Positions 9,570 to 19,058 of a stretch of 64,000 bases of DNA are shown piece by piece. Within the stretch, counting starts at the first letter, position 1; every line of letters begins with the position of its first letter. Location: the NCBI RefSeq assembly GCF_900111295.1, contig NZ_FOGT01000013.1, positions 56,806-120,805 of the forward strand, given 5' to 3'. The notes under the pieces were generated by a model. The model saw nothing but the letters and a program-made list of their open reading frames with translations, searched no databases and was not told the DNA's origin. The translations under genes were made by a program, and so were the position numbers. This stretch comes from Salipaludibacillus aurantiacus. Lineage in GTDB: Bacteria > Bacillota > Bacilli > Bacillales > Salisediminibacteriaceae.

Positions 9570-10532
9570 TTAAACGAGGTCTCCAAAAATACTATACAGT
9601 TTAGTATTGGGAGGCTGGTGTGCCTCAAAAATTTCTTCGAACCTATGATAAGTAATATCATTATTTTCTATCCCCAGCGCCACTCCATAAATATCATTAT
9701 CAATCAAACGAATGACTTCGTGGCCCATCCGGCTTGTAAAGACACGGTCGAACGCTGATGGCGTCCCGCCTCTTTGTATATGCCCCAGGATGGTTGCCCG
9801 GGTATCCAGTCCGCAATGGTCTTTAATCATATGAGCAATCTCCTCGCCATTCCCCGCACCTTCTGCGACCATGACAATACTGTGTGTTTTACCTTTATTA
9901 AAACGGTCTTTTAATTTGTAGGATATTTCCTTAATATCCCATGGCTGTTCGGGAACTAAAATAGCGTCCACACCGCTTGCTATTCCTGCGTGCAGGGCAA
10001 TATCCCCGCTATTTCTTCCCATCACCTCAATGACACTTACCCGTTCGTGGCTGCTCATTGTGTCACGCAGATTGCCAATAGCATCAGTTACGACATTTAA
10101 AGTGGTATCAAAACCAATTGTATAATCAGTCAGTGGCAGGTCGTTATCAATTGTCCCTGGAAGCCCATACGTTTTTATCCCCAGGTCATTTAGTTTCGCG
10201 GCCCCCCGGTAACTGCCATCGCCTCCAATAACAACGAGATGTTCGATCCCCTCTTCTTTTAAATTATTCGCTCCTTTTTTCTGGCCTTCCTCCGTCCTGA
10301 ACTCTTCAGACCGGGCAGATTGAAGAAATGTCCCGCCGCGATAAAGTTTGTCCGAGACATCTTTTGATCCTAAAGGTATAAAGTCCTTTTCCATCAACCC
10401 ATTATAGCCTCTTTTAATCCCAACAATTTCGTATCCACGTGCAATTCCTGTTCTGACCACAGAACGAATAGCGCTATTCATTCCCTGCGAGTCGCCGCCT
10501 GAAGTTAATACACCAATTTTTTTCACTGTCAT
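9570..10532 (-). CDS. pfkA: ATP-dependent 6-phosphofructokinase
   Basis: A 320-residue PfkA-family kinase that phosphorylates fructose 6-phosphate to fructose 1,6-bisphosphate. The nucleotide-binding GGDS (TSGGDSQGMN) and GGDGSYRGA are present; GGDGS rather than GGDDT argues for ATP rather than pyrophosphate. The catalytic aspartate is in GTIDNDLP, and the substrate-binding VIEVMGRNSGDIAL and HIQRGGTPSAFDR blocks are complete. Bacillus pfkA usually lies beside pyk; here it stands alone, so it may be a second copy. QG in place of the usual PG after GGDS, and IGFDTT rather than IGFDTA, are small departures from the classic enzyme. A weak AAAGGTT/AACCTTT hairpin lies at 9542-9567. Confidence 0.85.
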   Translation of the reverse strand: MTVKKIGVLTSGGDSQGMNSAIRSVVRTGIARGYEIVGIKRGYNGLMEKDFIPLGSKDVSDKLYRGGTFLQSARSEEFRTEEGQKKGANNLKEEGIEHLVVIGGDGSYRGAAKLNDLGIKTYGLPGTIDNDLPLTDYTIGFDTTLNVVTDAIGNLRDTMSSHERVSVIEVMGRNSGDIALHAGIASGVDAILVPEQPWDIKEISYKLKDRFNKGKTHSIVMVAEGAGNGEEIAHMIKDHCGLDTRATILGHIQRGGTPSAFDRVFTSRMGHEVIRLIDNDIYGVALGIENNDITYHRFEEIFEAHQPPNTKLYSIFGDLV

Positions 10533-10735
10533 CCATCCTCTCGTGGTTTAAGTCTAAAATAATTATTCCAGTAGGAAATCTTGGCTTAGGATAAAAATTC
10601 ATTCCTTCATTATTGATTTTTTCCGCACTTATCCATTTATAATTGTAGAGATAAATTCATTCTTACCCTTCATCCTCCTGATATTCCCTTTTCAATCTAA
10701 TTAAACACTTTAAAGGCCAGATATTGGTCAAAAAA

Positions 10736-10787
10736 GGGCCTGACCCCCGGCGCGTTAATGCTTTAATGCGCCGGGGGTCAGGCACCC
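10736..10787. repeat. Long palindromic repeat, copy 2
   Basis: CCTGACCCCCGGCGC (10739-10753) pairs perfectly with GCGCCGGGGGTCAGG (10768-10782), flanked by GGG and CACCC. Compared with copy 1, the stem bases differ but remain complementary. Confidence 0.8.
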
Positions 10788-10813
10788 ACTATCCTTTGGT
10801 AAACTCCCTTTGT

Positions 10814-12181
10814 TTATCTAAAAGTTCTACTATTATTTTTTTGGATTACTTTTAAACCTGATTGCATATCTGATGCTAAAATGTAGTTTCGATCCACAAA
10901 TACACCCCAGATATCTGCATTTTCCGGTACATAGGATCCAATTTCTTCCGGTTTAGATGGATCAGTGATATCTACCATTTTTACACCATCAGAATAATGA
11001 GATAAATATAATGTATTACCTAAAATTTTAGGGTCATGAACAGTATAACGTCCTGCTGCTCTTTCCCCTGGTTTTATTTGTTCGACAGAATTAAAAGAGC
11101 GATAGTCACCGATTAACACCGGGTTGCTTTTGTCTTTAATATCGTAAATACGGACGTAACCCCATCCCCTTTCAAACTCTGGATCGGCAGGGTCAGGATT
11201 AAATACCTCTCTGTTTTCAATCAAAATCGTCCCGCCTTTGGCTAGGGCTGCAGAATGTGCGGCTCCTTGGACATTTCTTTCAAAGCTCGTTCTACCGACA
11301 AATTCTGGTTCTTCAGGGGTTGAAATATCGAAAATTAAAGTTCCCATGTCCCAGAACGAAACATAGGCAAATTTTCCAGTCGTATCAGTAATTACGCTGT
11401 GAGCAAACGATCTTCTCGTCACATCATTTTTATCTTTAAAAGAGACGCCTGTATATGTTTCTTCTAACTCAGCAGGATCCCACTCAAAAATCACTTCAGG
11501 GCTGGCTGGATTGGTTACATCTAGAATAGTAAAATCTTGATATTCTCCACCAGTAAAATGGTTAGCGTTAGGGTTTGCCGTTAGCAACAATGTACGGTTA
11601 CCTTGTGTTGTTAAGTAGAGTTCATGCGTTCCAGTCACTGATTCAGGAAGCTCCCAGTAACCAAGCTTTTTTGGATTGAGCGGGTCACTCACGTCATATA
11701 ACAAGGTTCCTCCGCCAACGGTATTTCTGCTCCATTGCTGAACTGAGACGGCAGCCAGATCACCTTTAAAATATGGCGTATTAACGGATTTAACCACTAC
11801 TTTTTCCTGCCATGTACCTGGCAGATCATCTGCAAAAGCGGAAACTTCGATTGGATTTGATGGATCCTTCAAATCAAATACCCGCACACCGGAAGCGTTA
11901 TGCGCTTTGGTAGCCACGTAAGCAAAGCCTTTGTGAGCATACAGATCAGCCGTTCTATTATTCACTCCATCAAGCCCATCCCACGGAACATCTGCTACTT
12001 CAACTAAATTCTTTAAATTTTTACTCCCTGTTATTGTCGTAACTGTATTTATTTCCCGGCCTTCTTCTATCTCTTCCTGCCATTTACCATCATTGCCTCC
12101 CAGCTCATCATGAGCAGAAATAAAGGATGGCGCAATTAGCATAAAGCACAAAGTCCCCGCTAGTATCGATGCTTTTTTCAT
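10814..12181 (-). CDS. Secreted LVIVD-repeat (beta-propeller-like) protein, paralog 1
   Basis: A 455-residue protein with a Sec signal peptide (MKKASILAGTLCFMLIAPSF). The mature part holds about six LVIVD-type repeats, each with a strand, a D-x-x-(N/D)P turn and a second strand: VRVFDLKDPSNPIEV, TLLYDVSDPLNPKKLG, FTILDVTNPASPEV, TLIFDISTPEEPEFVG, VRIYDIKDKSNPVLIG and VKMVDITDPSKPEEIG. The repeats probably fold as a surface or secreted beta-propeller; no catalytic motif and no cell-wall sorting signal are seen. A close paralog lies at 30522 on the other strand. Function is unknown. Confidence 0.75.
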   Translation of the reverse strand: MKKASILAGTLCFMLIAPSFISAHDELGGNDGKWQEEIEEGREINTVTTITGSKNLKNLVEVADVPWDGLDGVNNRTADLYAHKGFAYVATKAHNASGVRVFDLKDPSNPIEVSAFADDLPGTWQEKVVVKSVNTPYFKGDLAAVSVQQWSRNTVGGGTLLYDVSDPLNPKKLGYWELPESVTGTHELYLTTQGNRTLLLTANPNANHFTGGEYQDFTILDVTNPASPEVIFEWDPAELEETYTGVSFKDKNDVTRRSFAHSVITDTTGKFAYVSFWDMGTLIFDISTPEEPEFVGRTSFERNVQGAAHSAALAKGGTILIENREVFNPDPADPEFERGWGYVRIYDIKDKSNPVLIGDYRSFNSVEQIKPGERAAGRYTVHDPKILGNTLYLSHYSDGVKMVDITDPSKPEEIGSYVPENADIWGVFVDRNYILASDMQSGLKVIQKNNSRTFR

Positions 12182-12422
12182 TCACTTACCTCCTGGAAAA
12201 TTTATTTAACCATTTAGAATATACTCTATAAACACTGTGGCAACCTTTTTATTTGGAAAATTTATCAAAAGTCCCGTGTATAATTTTTACAACAGGTCTA
12301 TAGACGGAGGGATTTAGCACAAATTAATAGAAAGTCTCGGGATAAACGATAGTATAAGTGAATATTAGTGTGTCTTTCTTTCCTGACCCGTGGTAACTTT
12401 CAAAACTGCCTTGGTATAAAAA

Positions 12423-12448
12423 AATACCTGCTTTTATCGGCAGGTATT
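12423..12448 (-). terminator. Intrinsic terminator after uvsE
   Basis: AATACCTGC and GCAGGTATT form a 9-bp stem flanked by A and T runs on both sides, 27 bases beyond the uvsE stop. It could work in both directions. Confidence 0.8.
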
Positions 12449-12474
12449 TTTTATTAAATTTTTATTCAATGATC

Positions 12475-13443
12475 CTAATCTTTCCACCTAAACGAGCTTT
12501 GTGTCTGCATTTCAATATTTGGATGCTTTTTCAGCTCATTTGTTAATTTAAAGAGGGCATTGTCTTTCTTTTTTGCCTCGATCATACAATCAATTTGTTC
12601 TGCAGAGCCGTTTGTCTTTTTCACAAAATCAAGCAGAAGATCGACATCGACGTAATCAGCATGTGCTTTAAATTCTTTCTCGCTCTTGGGGCTTGAGATA
12701 TGCATTTTTACAGGCAGAGGTGAATGAGACCAGGAATTGACGACGCGGGGCCAGTGATCTTCCCAGCTTTCACCGTCATGGTTGGCTAAATGATGGTGAA
12801 TATCAAAGACTTGCGGGATGTTTAATTTCTCACATACATATAAGCAGTTTTCAAGCGTGTAAGACGTATCATCATTTTCAATTATGAGCATTTTCTGTAT
12901 CCCCTTTGGCACTTCAGCCCAGTGATCAATGAACCGCTCGAGAGACTGCTCTTTATCAGCGTAACGCCCGCCTAAATGGATGACACAGCGGTGATCCGGA
13001 GACAATCCCATATAGCGGAGTAAGAGATAATGATATTTTAAAACGTCTAAAGACACCTGAAAGATCTCTTTATCAGGAGAATTAAGGACCACAAAATGAT
13101 CTGGATGAAAATCAACCCGCATCCCGTTTGCTTCAGAAAACCGGCCCAGCTCTTTAAGGCTTTCTTTAAGCGCGGCCATGTAATCCCATTTAGTCAGTTC
13201 CTCATGTGTAGCCAATGGGACCAGTCTTGAGCTCAGCCTGAAAAAATCCACCTCGTGCGCTTTATTATGTTTCAAAAGCCTGAGGCAATTTTGAATATTT
13301 GATTTAGCAATTCTTTCAAGTCTTCTTACAGCCGCTTCCCAATCATTTATCTTCTTAAAACTCTTAAGAGTCATCGTCTGGGAAGGGGAAGCATTTTGCA
13401 AATTTACACTCATGGCTACATAACCTAGCCGATAAACTGTCAC
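12475..13443 (-). CDS. uvsE: UV DNA damage endonuclease
   Basis: A 322-residue UvsE/UVDE-type TIM-barrel endonuclease, which nicks DNA 5' of UV photoproducts as an alternative to nucleotide excision repair. Family features include the start VYRLGYVAMS, the metal-ligand segments MRVDFHPDHF, HLGGRYADK, IENDD and VFDIHHH, and the C-terminal CMIEAKKKD. Length and order are normal. The start is GTG at 13443, preceded by AGGTGAT. I saw no LexA box upstream. It is followed by a strong terminator and appears to be a single gene. Confidence 0.85.
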   Translation of the reverse strand: MTVYRLGYVAMSVNLQNASPSQTMTLKSFKKINDWEAAVRRLERIAKSNIQNCLRLLKHNKAHEVDFFRLSSRLVPLATHEELTKWDYMAALKESLKELGRFSEANGMRVDFHPDHFVVLNSPDKEIFQVSLDVLKYHYLLLRYMGLSPDHRCVIHLGGRYADKEQSLERFIDHWAEVPKGIQKMLIIENDDTSYTLENCLYVCEKLNIPQVFDIHHHLANHDGESWEDHWPRVVNSWSHSPLPVKMHISSPKSEKEFKAHADYVDVDLLLDFVKKTNGSAEQIDCMIEAKKKDNALFKLTNELKKHPNIEMQTQSSFRWKD

Positions 13444-13529
13444 GAGACATCACCTGTTCCGCGTTTTCCTTTAGTATCAGCGAAGAGGCATACAGATATG
13501 TAAATTTCCGCGAACGCCTTCCTCTAAAA

Positions 13530-13559
13530 AAAGAAACTTCCACGAATGGAAGCTTCTTT
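13530..13559 (-). terminator. Terminator of the pepF-CWC transcription unit
   Basis: AAAGAA-CTTCCA and TGGAAG-TTCTTT pair around a CGAA loop with one mismatch; on the minus strand a run of seven T follows. Confidence 0.75.
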
Positions 13560-13565
13560 ACATGC

Positions 13566-13757
13566 CTAGCTGGTCCCGCTTTTTTCCTTGTAAGCCATCA
13601 CGCATTTCAGGCAAATGCAATGTTTTCTTTTACTTTCCGGAGGCACCAGTTCAAAAATACCGGCCGGGAAATCGACCTCATTACACCAGCACGGACCGGT
13701 ATCTCGGGCCATACACTTATTTTCCTCTCCGCAAAGCGGACAATACTTATTAACCAA
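13566..13757 (-). CDS. Small cysteine-rich CWC-type protein
   Basis: A 63-residue protein with CPLCGEENKC, GPCWCN and CICLKC, matching the cysteine-rich CWC family of likely zinc-binding proteins with no known role. The TTG at 13757 is chosen as start because GGGAGGGG lies six bases before it; the open frame continues upstream but without a ribosome binding site. The gene follows pepF by about 40 bases and shares its terminator, so the two are probably cotranscribed. Confidence 0.6.
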   Translation of the reverse strand: MVNKYCPLCGEENKCMARDTGPCWCNEVDFPAGIFELVPPESKRKHCICLKCVMAYKEKSGTS

Positions 13758-13798
13758 CTGTCTCCCCTCCCTATTAAAGTGTAAGCGCAACTGTTTAC

Positions 13799-15586
13799 TT
13801 AAAGGGCGGAAAACTCGTCAATGAGCTCTCCGAAAAGGCTGAGAGCATTTTCTACCGGTTCCGGACGCGTTAAATCCACGCCGGCATTTTTCAATAATTC
13901 AATCGGGTAATCAGAACTTCCGCTCTTCAGGAATTCAAGGTAGTTACGAAGCGTCGTCTCATCTCCACTCAAAATTTTATTAGCTATATCAATTGCTGCC
14001 GCGAAGCCTGTGGCATACTGATACACATAAAACGGCCGGTAAAAATGAGGTATGCGTGCCCACCCGTACTTCGTTTCTTCCTCTAAGACAAGTGCTTCTC
14101 CGTTGTACTCCTGGAATAATGCTTCGTACATTTCGCTGAAGGAATCCACGTTTAAAGGCTCACCGTTTTCTGCCCGTTCGTGCGTTTTCTTTTCGAACTC
14201 CGCAAACATCACCTGTGTGAAAAACGTCCCTTTAAACTGGTCAATGAAGTGGTTCAGCAAGTACTTCCGGTACTCTTTATCTTTTGCATTTTTCAATAAA
14301 TAATTGATTAACAGCACTTCATTCACCGTGGATGCCACTTCAGCCACAAAAATGGTATAGCCGGCGGTAATCTGCGGCTGGTGTGTATTCGAATAATGAC
14401 TGTGCATGGCGTGGCCCATTTCGTGCGCGAGTGTAAACAAGCTGTCCAGATCATCCTGATGGTTCAATAACACAAATGGATGGGTTCCATACAGTCCCAT
14501 ATTATAAGCGCCAGACCGTTTCCCCGGTGTTTCCCTGACATCAATGTACCGGGAATTTTTCATTTCCTTTAAAACGTTTATATAGTCGCTTCCAAGCGGG
14601 ACCAATGCTTCTAACATAGTTTCGTAAGCGTCCTCGTAAGAGATGTCTTCTTTTACACCTTTTACTAATGGCACTGCCAAATCATACTGCCTGAGTTCAG
14701 TGACACCCAGAGTCTCTTTCCGTAATTCTGTATAACAGTACATCGGCGCAAGGTTTTCTTTCGCCGTTTTAATCAGGTTCTCGTATACGTCTTTCGGAAT
14801 TTTCTTCCCGAACAGAGATTTTTCCAAAGCTGAAGGATAATTTCTCAATTGAGACAACGTTACATTTGTTTTAACTGCAGACGAAAGAGTCGACGCAATA
14901 GAGTTTTTAAGCTGAACATAAGGCTTGTAATACGCTCTGTAGGCTTCTTCCCTCTTTGCGCGGTCCTCATCTTCAATTAATTTCGAATACATGCCCCGGG
15001 TAAGCCTTACTTTCTTGCCTTCACCATCCGTCACCTCACCAAACGTCATATCTGCATTGTTAATCATTCCGAAGGTCCGGATCGGGGATGACAGGCTTTC
15101 TCCCAAACGGGACAGCAGTTCTTCGTTTTCCTTGCTTAACACGTGGGCTTTATAACGATAAGCGTCCAGCAAATCTTTTTTGAAATAATCAAGGCGCGGC
15201 TCTTCGTCTATAAAACGCTCCAGTGTGCTTTTTTCCAGACTTAAAAGGAAAGGAGTAAAAAACGAGGTGGCTGAATTTACCTTTACACCGAGCTGATCTG
15301 CCTTTTCAAGTAATGACTGAGCCTGTGTATCTCTCGTATCAATATCGCCGCTTAACCTGGCGAACACATAGACATTTTTAAACAGTAATTCCACCACTTC
15401 TTCTTTGTGCAAAAAATGATAGAGATCGTTTCCGTTTTCAATTTTTCCATCATATGATCGAAGTTCTTCCGTTAACTCTTCAATTTTCCGGTAATCTGCT
15501 TCCCATTTTTCCACGGAGGTATAAATATCTGCTAAATTCCATTTCTCCGCTTCAGGAACATCGTTTCTTGAATCATAAGTTTGCAT
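13799..15586 (-). CDS. pepF: Oligoendopeptidase F (M3 metallopeptidase)
   Basis: A 595-residue M3B zinc peptidase that cleaves short peptides in the cytoplasm. The zinc-binding HEMGH is at 388-392, with the third ligand in the downstream block FVAEVASTVNE. The rest of the fold is continuous and the length is normal for PepF (about 600). The ATG at 15586 follows a GAGGGG ribosome binding site. It is followed closely by the CWC protein gene on the same strand. Confidence 0.9.
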   Translation of the reverse strand: MQTYDSRNDVPEAEKWNLADIYTSVEKWEADYRKIEELTEELRSYDGKIENGNDLYHFLHKEEVVELLFKNVYVFARLSGDIDTRDTQAQSLLEKADQLGVKVNSATSFFTPFLLSLEKSTLERFIDEEPRLDYFKKDLLDAYRYKAHVLSKENEELLSRLGESLSSPIRTFGMINNADMTFGEVTDGEGKKVRLTRGMYSKLIEDEDRAKREEAYRAYYKPYVQLKNSIASTLSSAVKTNVTLSQLRNYPSALEKSLFGKKIPKDVYENLIKTAKENLAPMYCYTELRKETLGVTELRQYDLAVPLVKGVKEDISYEDAYETMLEALVPLGSDYINVLKEMKNSRYIDVRETPGKRSGAYNMGLYGTHPFVLLNHQDDLDSLFTLAHEMGHAMHSHYSNTHQPQITAGYTIFVAEVASTVNEVLLINYLLKNAKDKEYRKYLLNHFIDQFKGTFFTQVMFAEFEKKTHERAENGEPLNVDSFSEMYEALFQEYNGEALVLEEETKYGWARIPHFYRPFYVYQYATGFAAAIDIANKILSGDETTLRNYLEFLKSGSSDYPIELLKNAGVDLTRPEPVENALSLFGELIDEFSAL

Positions 15587-15682
15587 TTCATATCCCCTCT
15601 CGACTGTCGTACGTTTACCATACCAAAAAACAATCTATTTTTGGAGCATTTTTCCTGTTGGAATTTACTTTAGGGCAGCAAA

Positions 15683-15706
15683 AAAGCCAGGACGGATCCT
15701 GGCTTT
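15683..15706 (-). terminator. Intrinsic terminator of the YihY/BrkB-family gene
   Basis: AAAGCCAGGA and TCCTGGCTTT form a perfect 10-bp stem with a 4-base loop, and on the minus strand TTTTT follows. It lies about 100 bases past the stop of the gene at 15803. Confidence 0.8.
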
Positions 15707-15802
15707 ATCTTTAGTCAGTCACGGGAATTAATATGGAGGTGCTTGCAACTACTCGATTTTCGTATTGTACCCTTTACCTACACATCGTTCTCCAAAATTG
15801 TG

Positions 15803-16642
15803 TTATGCCGACTTTCCTGTTTTTGCCGGTCTTATCCTTCGGTAAAGGACGGCATTGATTTCAGCGCCCATCACAAGGATCATTCCGATAAGGAAAAACC
15901 AGATCATCAGAATCACTATGCCACCTAAGCTTCCGTAAGTTTCGGTGTAATTCCCGAAATTACTGATATAAATAGAAAACCCGAATGACGTCACGAGCCA
16001 GGCCACTGTCGCAAACAAAGCTCCTGGCAAGACCGATTTAAAAGGAAGCTTTATATTAGGGGCAAAATGATACAAGGCTGACAATATCACGGCAATGACA
16101 ATGAGACTCACTGTCCAGCGGAGCACTTGGAAGAGGATCTCGGTTCCCCCTCCCAGGTTCACCATGTCATTAATAAAATTAATAATCACATTCCCGAAAA
16201 TAGGCAGCAGCAAAGCGACAGCCAAAGCAAGAATCATCCCTAACGTTAAGGCAATGGATAAAAGCCGCGCTTTAATAAACGAGCGGTTTTCTTCCACATT
16301 GTATGCCTGGTTCTGCGCTTTCATAAACGCGTTCATAGCTGAGGAAGCTGACCAGAGTGTCCCTAGGATCCCGACAGTTAATAGCCCTCCTCTTTGCTCG
16401 GTGATAATACTGACGATCTGATCCTCAAAAACGGATGCCAGTTCTTCCGGCATTACGCCGCTGATCATCTCCATTGCCTGATCCGGATCCAGATTCAAAT
16501 AGGGCAGAATCGACAGGATTAAGATAAGCATTGGGATTAAAGACAATAAATAATAATAGGCCTGCGCGGCTCCCAACAGAGGCACATTATCGTTTGAGAA
16601 CTCCTTCCCTATCTCTTTTACATATGAAATAAATTTTCTCAT
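15803..16642 (-). CDS. YihY/virulence factor BrkB family membrane protein
   Basis: A 279-residue integral membrane protein of the YihY/BrkB family (once wrongly called ribonuclease BN). The N terminus carries the family block DNVPLLGAAQAYYYLLSLIPMLI, written here in part; five to six membrane helices follow, with GGIVILMIWFFLIGMILVMG and AEINAVLYRR at the C terminus. The biochemical role of the family is not established. It is transcribed alone and ends at the terminator at 15683. Confidence 0.85.
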   Translation of the reverse strand: MRKFISYVKEIGKEFSNDNVPLLGAAQAYYYLLSLIPMLILILSILPYLNLDPDQAMEMISGVMPEELASVFEDQIVSIITEQRGGLLTVGILGTLWSASSAMNAFMKAQNQAYNVEENRSFIKARLLSIALTLGMILALAVALLLPIFGNVIINFINDMVNLGGGTEILFQVLRWTVSLIVIAVILSALYHFAPNIKLPFKSVLPGALFATVAWLVTSFGFSIYISNFGNYTETYGSLGGIVILMIWFFLIGMILVMGAEINAVLYRRIRPAKTGKSA

Positions 16643-16849
16643 AATTTAAGCCTCCCATCAGACGTTTTTTGTTTATATCCCCTTTATCCGGACTGGTTAA
16701 TCTTTACTTTGGTTTTTTTAAGGAAGGGAAGACTGTCTTTATAGGGAGGAATGGTAAATTTAGCTGCTCACTATCGGGAGGGGCTGGGGATTAGGTGAGT
16801 TATGAGGGAGGACTGACAGTTAACAGAGGGACTGTGCTGCTTATCCGTG

Positions 16850-16970
16850 AGTGCATCAATTATCTTGGGAAATGCAACGAATATCAGTTGAAGTGCAACA
16901 ATTATCAGAGAAACCTCCACAATCAGCCGGAGAACTGCAACAATTGTCCAAAGAAGTGCAACAAATATCC
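16850..16970. repeat. Degenerate tandem repeat, TGCAACAATTATC-type units
   Basis: Within the 448-base gap between the YihY-family gene and the ABC permease lie about five imperfect units of roughly 23-27 bases, with variants of TGCAACAATTATC (TGCAACGAATATC, TGCAACAATTGTC, TGCAACAAATATC) joined by GAAGTGC or GAAC. The small reading frame over them is not convincing as a protein. The remainder of the gap shows only the terminator at 17009. Confidence 0.55.
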
Positions 16971-17008
16971 CCTCTGCCCTAGCATGACGGCATTTCTAAA
17001 CTCCAACA

Positions 17009-17035
17009 AAAAAGAGACCGTAACGGCCTCTTTTT
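17009..17035 (-). terminator. Terminator of the ABC transporter operon
   Basis: AAAAAGAG pairs with CTCTTTTT and CCG with CGG around a short loop; on the minus strand a T run follows. It lies about 55 bases past the permease stop. Confidence 0.75.
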
Positions 17036-17090
17036 ATTAAAACTTGATGAAGTTACGATTTTCTACATCATCTCTTTTTCCAAATCTCAC

Positions 17091-19058
17091 CTACTCGAGT
17101 TTTTCCAGTACAAAATCAGGGGCGTCTTCCTGATCAAACCCTAAATAGAGATAATGATCACTTCCGCCGTCTAGAATAATCACATAATCGCCTTCATAAT
17201 ATTCTCTGCTGACTGCCAATAACTCTTCCAGTTCATTTTTATCTGAAGTCTGAAAGGAATTTGGCAGGTCTTCAGGTTTGCCGCTGGAGTTATACAGTAT
17301 GTCATCCAGCTCCCTGAAGAACTCAGATCCTGTTGCACGTATGACCGTGGCTGACGGGATATTTTCAGCAATAACGAGCGACTCGGAAGAATTATTTTCC
17401 TTTAGCCACTCAATCGTCCGTGTATAATCGCTTGTCAGGAAAATGTATTCGTCGTATTGTCTCTTGGAGGTTTGAAAATACAATTGGCCAACGGGCAGTT
17501 CCTCATATTCAACGAGAAGATGGGAAGGCTGTTCTTCGGCATCTTGTTCCAGAAGCGTAATCAACGTATTCAGTTCATCCGGATCAGTAATCCTCTGTTC
17601 CCGGGCTGTAAAATTACCGAATACTGAAGCGTAAGCAGGATTCAGGTCCCTCAATTTAAAAACAGGGTCATACGCTTGTTTAAACTCGTCATTATTTCTC
17701 AGGTCTTCAGTGACTTCTTTTCCAATCGTGTCACTTAGGCTGTACTCTCTTTTTAACGTGCTGCCGTCTTTAAGAGCATAATCAATGGTCAGTGTGTTCC
17801 ACCGATAATATTCCTCATTTTGGTAGTCCTTCAGCTGACGGTGCAGCTCTGTCACTTGTTCAATTGACAAGTCACTCATTAAACGCGGCGGCTCCCCTGC
17901 TTCTTCATAACCATTGAAAAAAGAACTGTGTATTGCTACTGACAATACGTCTTCAGAGGCTGGAACGTTGTTTTCATAGGTTGCACCCCCGATGTTCACC
18001 GGAATCATCAGCAGAATAATGACTGCCATATAGCCTGCGAACCCTTTCCATGGCCATGAGAGGCGAATAGCTTTTTGTAAAATCATCTGGAGCACCGTAT
18101 AAGCGAAAAAAGCGCCAAGAATATAACCGAACAGCGTCCAGACAATCCCTCCTCGAAGGGCTTCGGTAAAGTAAAGACCTCCTAACAGCATGGCAAAAAA
18201 GGTGAGTCCGTAAAGAAAGATTGAGCGGACAATCGGAAAAACAATCGCCTGATCAGACGCTTCTGAAGGGCGTTTCATATATGCTCCATACGTCCCTATG
18301 ACGAGCAGCACGGCTATCGCTGCATAAATAAAATATTCAATAACAGTAAAGGGTTCATTATATAATTCCAAGAGCCTGGCAAAGAAGATTCCTTTGGACA
18401 GGAGTGTTTCAGTATACGACGTTAAAGCTAACCCGGAAATAAAATATTGAAGGTTAGTGAGTGCCAGGACAATGATCAAGGCAGGGACGATAATCACGGT
18501 ATAGGTTAATGCGCCGTGAAGAAAGCCATTTCCCACAATCACGCCAACGGCCATCGTTAAAATAAACATTAAAACTGTAATGATAAGTGAAAGGCCGGTC
18601 CAGGCGAGCACATCAATAAATGAGTAGAATGGCTGGTCGAGGACAAATACCAGGATGCCCAGGACAAGCCCCGTCAGCATGATAGGTGCCAGAAGAGCCA
18701 CGGCTCCAGCCAAGTACGTATTTGTTAAGATGCTCTGCCTGGTAAATGGCAGGCTGTGCATAAAATACGCGGCCTCTTTTTTTGTCGTGAAATTCAGCAG
18801 TACAATCCCGAGAAGAACCGGGAAGATAAAGAAGACTAACAGCTGAAACGGAAACGAGAATTCACTTAGAGCGTTCAGTTGACTGCCGGCTGTATAAAAA
18901 TGAAGGTGGGCGTCGGGGCCGAAACGGATCTCCCTGACGAGAATACTGACAGGCAGCATGACAAAAAGAAGCAGCGTCAGCAGGATACTAAACCAGCTGA
19001 CCGTTCGCAGTTGAAGTGTAAATAAGGCTTTATTCCACAATGATATTATTGATTTCAT
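17091..19058 (-). CDS. ABC transporter permease, Ytr/Yhc-like
   Basis: A 655-residue permease. The first about 360 residues hold membrane helices in groups with the block NFTTKKEAAYFMHSLPFTRQ, known from permeases paired with YtrB-like ATPases. The last about 290 residues are a largely soluble, probably extracellular domain. The ATG at 19058 is chosen as start because GGGAGGGG precedes it; an upstream ATG has no ribosome binding site. It overlaps the ATPase gene by 29 bases, so the two are translationally coupled. The operon (GntR, ATPase, permease) resembles cell-envelope-stress transporters, but the cargo is unknown. Confidence 0.7.
   Translation of the reverse strand: MKSIISLWNKALFTLQLRTVSWFSILLTLLLFVMLPVSILVREIRFGPDAHLHFYTAGSQLNALSEFSFPFQLLVFFIFPVLLGIVLLNFTTKKEAAYFMHSLPFTRQSILTNTYLAGAVALLAPIMLTGLVLGILVFVLDQPFYSFIDVLAWTGLSLIITVLMFILTMAVGVIVGNGFLHGALTYTVIIVPALIIVLALTNLQYFISGLALTSYTETLLSKGIFFARLLELYNEPFTVIEYFIYAAIAVLLVIGTYGAYMKRPSEASDQAIVFPIVRSIFLYGLTFFAMLLGGLYFTEALRGGIVWTLFGYILGAFFAYTVLQMILQKAIRLSWPWKGFAGYMAVIILLMIPVNIGGATYENNVPASEDVLSVAIHSSFFNGYEEAGEPPRLMSDLSIEQVTELHRQLKDYQNEEYYRWNTLTIDYALKDGSTLKREYSLSDTIGKEVTEDLRNNDEFKQAYDPVFKLRDLNPAYASVFGNFTAREQRITDPDELNTLITLLEQDAEEQPSHLLVEYEELPVGQLYFQTSKRQYDEYIFLTSDYTRTIEWLKENNSSESLVIAENIPSATVIRATGSEFFRELDDILYNSSGKPEDLPNSFQTSDKNELEELLAVSREYYEGDYVIILDGGSDHYLYLGFDQEDAPDFVLEKLE

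Noticed and set aside
16795..17040. 81-residue Cys/Asn-rich frame
   Set aside because: It follows a degenerate DNA repeat and has no convincing ribosome binding site or protein pattern.
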